NCBI GenBank assembly: GCA_002914805.1 | Contig: JXTB01000032.1 | Span: forward strand, 1,540,501 to 1,604,500 | DNA from: Parasponia andersonii | Lineage: Eukaryota; Streptophyta; Magnoliopsida; Rosales; Cannabaceae | Direction of reading: 5' to 3' | Length of the DNA: 64,000 bases | Part shown: in pieces, positions 59,151 to 64,000 of the stretch | How positions within the stretch are numbered: position 1 is the stretch's first letter | Layout: each line of letters begins with the position of its first letter | Program-made: the position numbers and the translations under genes | Notes under the pieces: model-generated | The model's input: the letters and a program-made list of their open reading frames with translations, nothing else | What the model was told of the DNA's origin: nothing | Database searches by the model: none

Positions 59151-60484
59151 TTGAGTTTTCACGTAGGGAAACCATAGAAACCAAAAAGAATTACAGAAAT
59201 ACAGATGTCGTCTTCCCCCCGCCCCCAATTCTTGCACGGTTTTATTAGAAAAATATCACTTTTAAAACCGTTTTTAAAAATACAATTTTTAAAATAGTTA
59301 TTAATTATCAGTTTTTGAAAATTAGTTACTAGTTATCAATTACCAGTTATATACCAGTTATAAATATATTTGATTATTAGTTACTAATACTCAAAGATTG
59401 GTTATCAGTTACTATTTTAAAAAATGGTATTTTTCTGGATGTGTTTTTTTAAAAATAGTACTTAGAAAAATACCATCTTTTCTTCAAACTGGTATTTTTT
59501 TAATAATATCCGAGATAACCAGTTGGGCTACTTAGGGTAACCAATCTAATTATTTGAGCTAATCAGTCAAGTTTTCTCGGGTAACTTGATTAATTACTTC
59601 AAATATCTCATCAACTAATAAAAAATTGTATTTTTCTAAATACGTTTAAAAATGGTATTTTTCTAATTAAAATCTGGGATTTGTTTCAATAATTTCAAAT
59701 ATATGGGATTTTTCAATTTTTTTGAAATACTACCATAAATAAATCAAATTTCCTCTGCATATATAGGTAGCAGTCTTAAAAAAACATATTAGTTTTATTA
59801 TTGTATTTGTCCAGAAAAATTGCAATAAAACTAAACTCAAATACCAAAGTGCCACTCAACTTTACATTCTAATGTTCATATTGTCTCAAATCAAAGATTG
59901 AACCATATTTATAAATTTAGGAAATTGGTTTCAACTTAAAATAATGGATCTTAAAAACAAAATCCATACGTTTTAGTTAAAACCCATATCAATTTTAGTT
60001 TACAAAATTTTGTATATTATTAATAATGAGATTGGTTTTTAGTCATTTTTAGATTATAAAAATTCGTCAATCACAATATATATTATACCATAAAATTTGT
60101 TAAAAGGCAATATTGTATACGTTTTTTTATATTTATATCTTGTTCACAAACTTTGCTTCACGCCCCCCTCAATTACGATCATGGCTTTGCCTCTGTACCA
60201 GGTGTAAAAATTCATATACTTAATCATTTAGGTATAAAAAAGAAAAATAGATATTTATTAAAATAATGCATAAAAAAGGGACAACTTGTCTAATTTTTCT
60301 TAAAAAATGAACATCTATTTTAAGGGGTCCAAAATGTAGTCATATTGCGAAAAGACCACCGAGTTTAGGCCAAGTTGGGCTTAGACTCCTCCACAACAAT
60401 TGGGCTAAGCCGAGCATAGCCAAATGACCAAACTAGGCCAGCTAAATTCGAATAAATTAGTTGTATACCACTGTTTTCTTCATT
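59151..60484. other. Intergenic, with MITE remnant
   Basis: Apart from the element at 59240-59470, only AT-rich sequence and a GCCC/GGGC-bearing stretch at 60355-60440 are seen. No gene. Confidence 0.5.
59240..59470. mobile_element. MITE, family 4 copy 2
   Basis: AGAAAAATATCACTTTTAAA on the left and TTTTAAAAAATGGTATTTTT on the right are inverted versions of each other. The core has TTACTAGTTATCAATTACCA and ATACCAGTTATAAA, as in the copy at 43925-44170. Confidence 0.6.
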
Positions 60485-60798
60485 AGTTAAATCTACCACT
60501 ATACCACTTCTTTAAAATAAATTCTTGACGATTTTGACGGATTCTTGAAGTTAGTAGTTATCTTGATAGATTGTTGATGAATTTTTTATGAATTCTTGAC
60601 AATCATGATGGATTCTTAATAGATTCTTAACATTAGCGGTGATCTTGACAGTTTCTTAATGAATTTTTGACAGAGTCTTGACAATCTTGATGGATTTTTG
60701 ATAGAATCTTGATGACAATGGTAATCTTAATAGATTCTTGATGGATTTTCCCTCTTAAAAGTAGTAGAATCTAATAGTAATGGTAAATTTAGTTAAAC
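60485..60798. mobile_element. Candidate MITE carrying a GATTCTTGA minisatellite
   Basis: The left TTAGTTAAATCTACCACTAT and reversed right TTAACTAAATTTACCATTAC are imperfect inverted ends. Between them (60521-60748) lie three diverged units of about 71-82 bases, starting near 60521, 60592 and 60674, each a series of ATTCTTGA(C/T) words. Confidence 0.45.
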
Positions 60799-61195
60799 AT
60801 TTCAAAAAAAATGATAATTGTCTACTTAACCTGCTAAATTCAAGTCAGGCCATAATTAGCTTAAGCTATTTTGGGGCTTTAAGCAAAACTTCTTAAAAGG
60901 CCCTTAAATTTTTTTTTTAAAAGAAAAAAAACTTGAGACAAAACAAAACCACTACCAAAATAATAATAATTAATGTTAAAAAAAATCAAGAAATTCTCCC
61001 AAAAAAAGAATTAGAATAGTATAACATTTAGATCTTTAAACTCTTTCCATTATTTTTTTTTTGTTTTAATTTGAGTTTTGACCTTGAGAGCTTTTTTTAA
61101 AAAAATTGATTTTTTCCATTCCTGTCATCTACGGTTTTTCATGTGTAAAAGAAATATTGAAAATAGAATAGCAATATGCAGTCTTTAGGCACGAA
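60799..61195. other. Intergenic, no feature recognised
   Basis: AT-rich, with T and A homopolymers only. Confidence 0.5.
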
Positions 61196-61321
61196 TCTAT
61201 TAGGTGTAAGGAGAAAATATATATATATATAGGTTGTCAATCCAATAGGTATTTTTTTTCTTTACCTATGGATAGGTATTTTTTTCTTAGCCGTTGGATC
61301 ACCATCTAATGGTGATCCACT

Positions 61322-61352
<31 letters not shown>

Positions 61353-62120
61353 AGTGTATAGGCACTAATCAGTAGGTATTTTATTTTTACCTATTTATAG
61401 ATATTATTTTTTTAATTAAAAATTATCACTTACTATTTTATTTTTACCTATTTATAGGTATTATTTTTTTAATTAAAAATTATCACTTACATCTTTTCAT
61501 ATAAAAGGTGGAGAGAGAAAAGCATATTTATTTTTTTAATTATTTAAATTATAGTAGTTATTAGATAATGATCCAACGGCTAAAAAAAATATTTATAGAT
61601 AGATATAAAAAAAAGATATCTATTGAATTAGGAACCTATATATGTATATATATTGAGAAAGAGAGATAGATGTTATGTGTGCAAAAATAAGTAATAAAAT
61701 GAGTGCATTTTTCTCAAAAATAAAATAAAATAAAATGACGGTGTGCGATTATATATATAGGCACCAATCCAATAGGTATAAGGAGAAAATATATTTATGG
61801 ACACCAATCCAGTAGATAATTTTTTTTACTTATTCATAAGTATTTTTTTGTCTAATTAAAATTTATCACGCATATCTTTTCATATTAAAGGTAGAGAGAG
61901 AAAAATATATTTATTTTTTTTCAACCACTTAAATTATGATAGTCATTAGATAATAATCCAACGGCTAAAAAAAATATCTATAGATAGGTAAAAAAAAAAG
62001 ATATCTATTGAATTGGGAACCTATATATGTACATATATTGAGAAAGAGAATAGATGTTATGTGTGCAAAAATGATGAATAAAATGAGTGCATTTTTCTCA
62101 CAAAACAAATAAAATAAATG
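61196..62120. mobile_element. Cluster of three family 3 MITE copies in a tandem duplication
   Basis: Copy C (61232-61320) starts GGTTGTCAATCCAATAGGT and is cut short after ACCATCTAATGGTGATCC. Copy D (61361-61636) starts GGCACTAATCAGTAGGT and contains a 54-base internal duplication (TTACCTATTTATAG...ATCACTTAC twice). Copy E (61799-62021) starts GGACACCAATCCAGTAG. D and E share the downstream flank AGATGTTATGTGTGCAAAAA and GAGTGCATTTTTCTCA, so flank and element were duplicated together. All carry ATCCAACGGCTAAAAAAAAT. Confidence 0.72.
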
Positions 62121-62562
62121 ACGGTGTGTGGTTAAATATAAAAAAAATGGTTTCCCTAAAAAATCTCATGTTCATTGTTCCAAACAAAAAGGACATAAAT
62201 TAATTTTTTACATTACGTATATTTGAATGTTTAATTTTTCAAATTTAGTAATAGCTAAAATTATAGATATTAATTCTCGAAATCTAAAACAAATACATAA
62301 AGGAAAATTTTGGGGCCTTCTTAAATACGTGGCCTTAAGCAAAGGCTTATCTCACCTTTTAGTTAAGCTACTATTGAGCCAAACTAAACCGTCTAACTTG
62401 TATTATAGAGCATATCATTACTTAGAGTCGCTCAGCACCACATGAGATATTAGATTTTTATTAAGTGATTCTAATTATTATACAGAGTCTCATATAGAGT
62501 CCGTATTATTCTATCATGTTAAAAACAGACATTTCATATAGTGTTGGACATTATGGTATTAC
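62121..62562. other. Intergenic, no gene recognised
   Basis: The frame at 62227-62445 is short and unlike known families. No repeats noted. Confidence 0.45.
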
Positions 62563-64000
62563 TGCTGGAAATTCTGAAAAATAAATTTCGAAAAACGATT
62601 TTACCGAAAACGATTTCCGCAGTTTTGTAAACAAATCAAGAACGCAGCGGAATATGTATTTTAAAATTTTCTTGAAATTTTACAAAATAAAAACGTAGGA
62701 TCGTTGATCTAACACAAATCAATTCATGGATCTTGGTTTAGATAAAACTTGGAAGCGCTTCACAACCATTGAGCCTTCTCATCTATTCTCTAGAGCCCGT
62801 TGAATGATCCGGTATGTGGGCACCTTTTTGATTCTCAACAAAAGATGAGCGAATGATCTAGAAGACGATCTTCTTTCTCCTTGAGTGCATGTCTACGACC
62901 ATGGGTATCTCTTCCTTAGTGGCCATAAACGAACACGTGATTTCTCCTGCGGTGGCTCGTCTCTCCCACTCTCTCTTTTTCTCTCTGTATTTCGAAATCT
63001 ACAGTCAATGGACTGTTGTAGGCATGTGGCTCTTATGTACAGGCTTTGGAGAACTTTTCTCTAAAGTATTAGAGAGATGTAAACCCTAATGGGTTTATTG
63101 GGCTCAGCTGACCATTCAATTAGTTATTGGGCTATGTGTAAGCTAGACGGGGGATCTTATGGATCCAAATAGTCTAATTTCTAATGGGCTAACTATCCAT
63201 AATCATAATTAACTCTTAATTATAATTAAGTTTTGTCCATTAATATTGGGGCACTCTACAATAAGCCCAATATTACACTCTTAGACTAAATGTCATATAT
63301 TTTCTGTGAAGCTAATTAACACTTTAATTAACTTGATCCATTTAGCATATACTATACCTGCAAATATACCTTCAATGCAGTACCATACTAGTGAGATGAA
63401 ATTACCGTATTACTCCTCTAGTACATATTTACCTTTGAGTTGCCATTTTTCATCTAATGGATAATAATTGACTATGGTGTTTGTAATTGTCCATACAAAT
63501 ACAGTCAAATTCACAAAGTGAATACCTGGCGCCTGGTTTTTTATTGTCCAAGTCCTTGAAAAAATTCAAAGTGACATTATATGCATGGTGTCTAAATCAT
63601 GAAAGGCGTTCTCGTCAATTCACAAATCTTAGCTTCCAAGATACCGAAGTTCGAACCATATAATCGGAACTAGTCCTTTAGTAAGTCAAAAAGATAAAAC
63701 TCATGAAAGCAAGTCCGACAATCACTAGGATTAAGGTAATCTTGCAATAGTGCTAGATTAGTGAAAGATAGAATATTAAATTACGGCACTTAATCTCAAA
63801 TTTTATTTTCACTTGGTCCAGTTCAATGCACTTATAACTTCTTATAACGCACTAGTATTTCTATCTGAAGTCAGACACTTCGATGATTGGAGACTTCATC
63901 AATCCCGTTGAAATAGACAATATTACATTCTATGGCAAAATAAAGTATTCCATCTTTATTTGCAGAATGTGAACTTTTAATTTAGACATAATGAAATAAA
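62563..64000 (-). mobile_element. Partial LTR of a Copia-like element (continues past window end)
   Basis: Read on the minus strand, the sequence ends with TTCCGCTGCGTTCTTGATTT, a purine/pyrimidine-rich stretch and ...TTTCAGAATTTCCAGCA at 62563. TTCCGCTGC followed shortly by the CA end also marks the solo LTR at 28327-30131. No primer binding site or polyprotein follows the CA end, so this is probably another solo or truncated LTR. The frame at 62889-63089 is inside it and is not a gene. The start lies beyond base 64000. Confidence 0.5.

Noticed and set aside
62889..63089. 66-codon frame near the right end
   Set aside because: It lies within LTR sequence that runs on the other strand, with no protein similarity.
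63640..63665. GTTCGAACC, resembling a tRNA T-loop
   Set aside because: It lies inside the partial LTR; no cloverleaf could be drawn.

Overview
This is nuclear DNA of a flowering plant, most likely a eudicot. It is AT-rich, its genes are split by GT-AG introns, and the gene space is diluted by LTR retrotransposons, a LINE and many short inverted-repeat elements (MITEs). I could not narrow the species. The window reads like a draft assembly: it holds one 91-base gap, five other isolated N sites (one of them two bases) and a probable unmerged contig overlap.

Five conserved plant genes can be reconstructed. (1) The last two exons of ATM kinase (+, 3746-4238), with two nested Copia retrotransposons in the intron before them (1-3389). 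(2) A complete SRO-type gene, PARP-like domain plus RST domain (+, 7610-10387, five exons, 394 aa). (3) A single-exon DUF1645 gene (+, 31384-32382, 332 aa). (4) A complete DXR gene, the second enzyme of the plastid MEP isoprenoid pathway (-, 50460 to 46117, twelve exons, 471 aa). (5) A complete PEX14 gene, the peroxisomal docking protein (-, 58809 to 54657, twelve exons, 539 aa). DXR and PEX14 lie in tandem on the minus strand. The five genes have unrelated roles (DNA damage signalling, stress transcription, unknown, plastid isoprenoids, peroxisome import), and I see no sign that they work as a cluster.

Between genes the layout is as follows. 4.2-7.6 kb is plain intergenic DNA. 11.0-15.8 kb is a probable Mutator-like element carrying a decayed DUF1985 gene and arrays of a 21-bp quasi-palindromic repeat. 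18.2-21.6 kb is a CACTA-like element whose right half occurs twice in tandem with an N exactly at the join. 21.6-27.1 kb holds MITEs of several families and a small relative of the Mutator-like element. 28.3-30.1 kb is a long solo LTR with a gap. 34.7-37.0 kb is a 5'-truncated LINE. 40.5-44.2 kb is AT-rich repeats and MITEs. 59.2-62.1 kb is further MITEs, including a tandemly duplicated cluster. From 62.56 kb to the end is a partial LTR on the minus strand.

The most unusual items are the 21-bp palindromic W-box-like arrays inside the DUF1985 element, the small element that shares its ends, the nested Copia insertions in an ATM intron, and the likely false 1.3-kb duplication. No wholly new protein system is evident.
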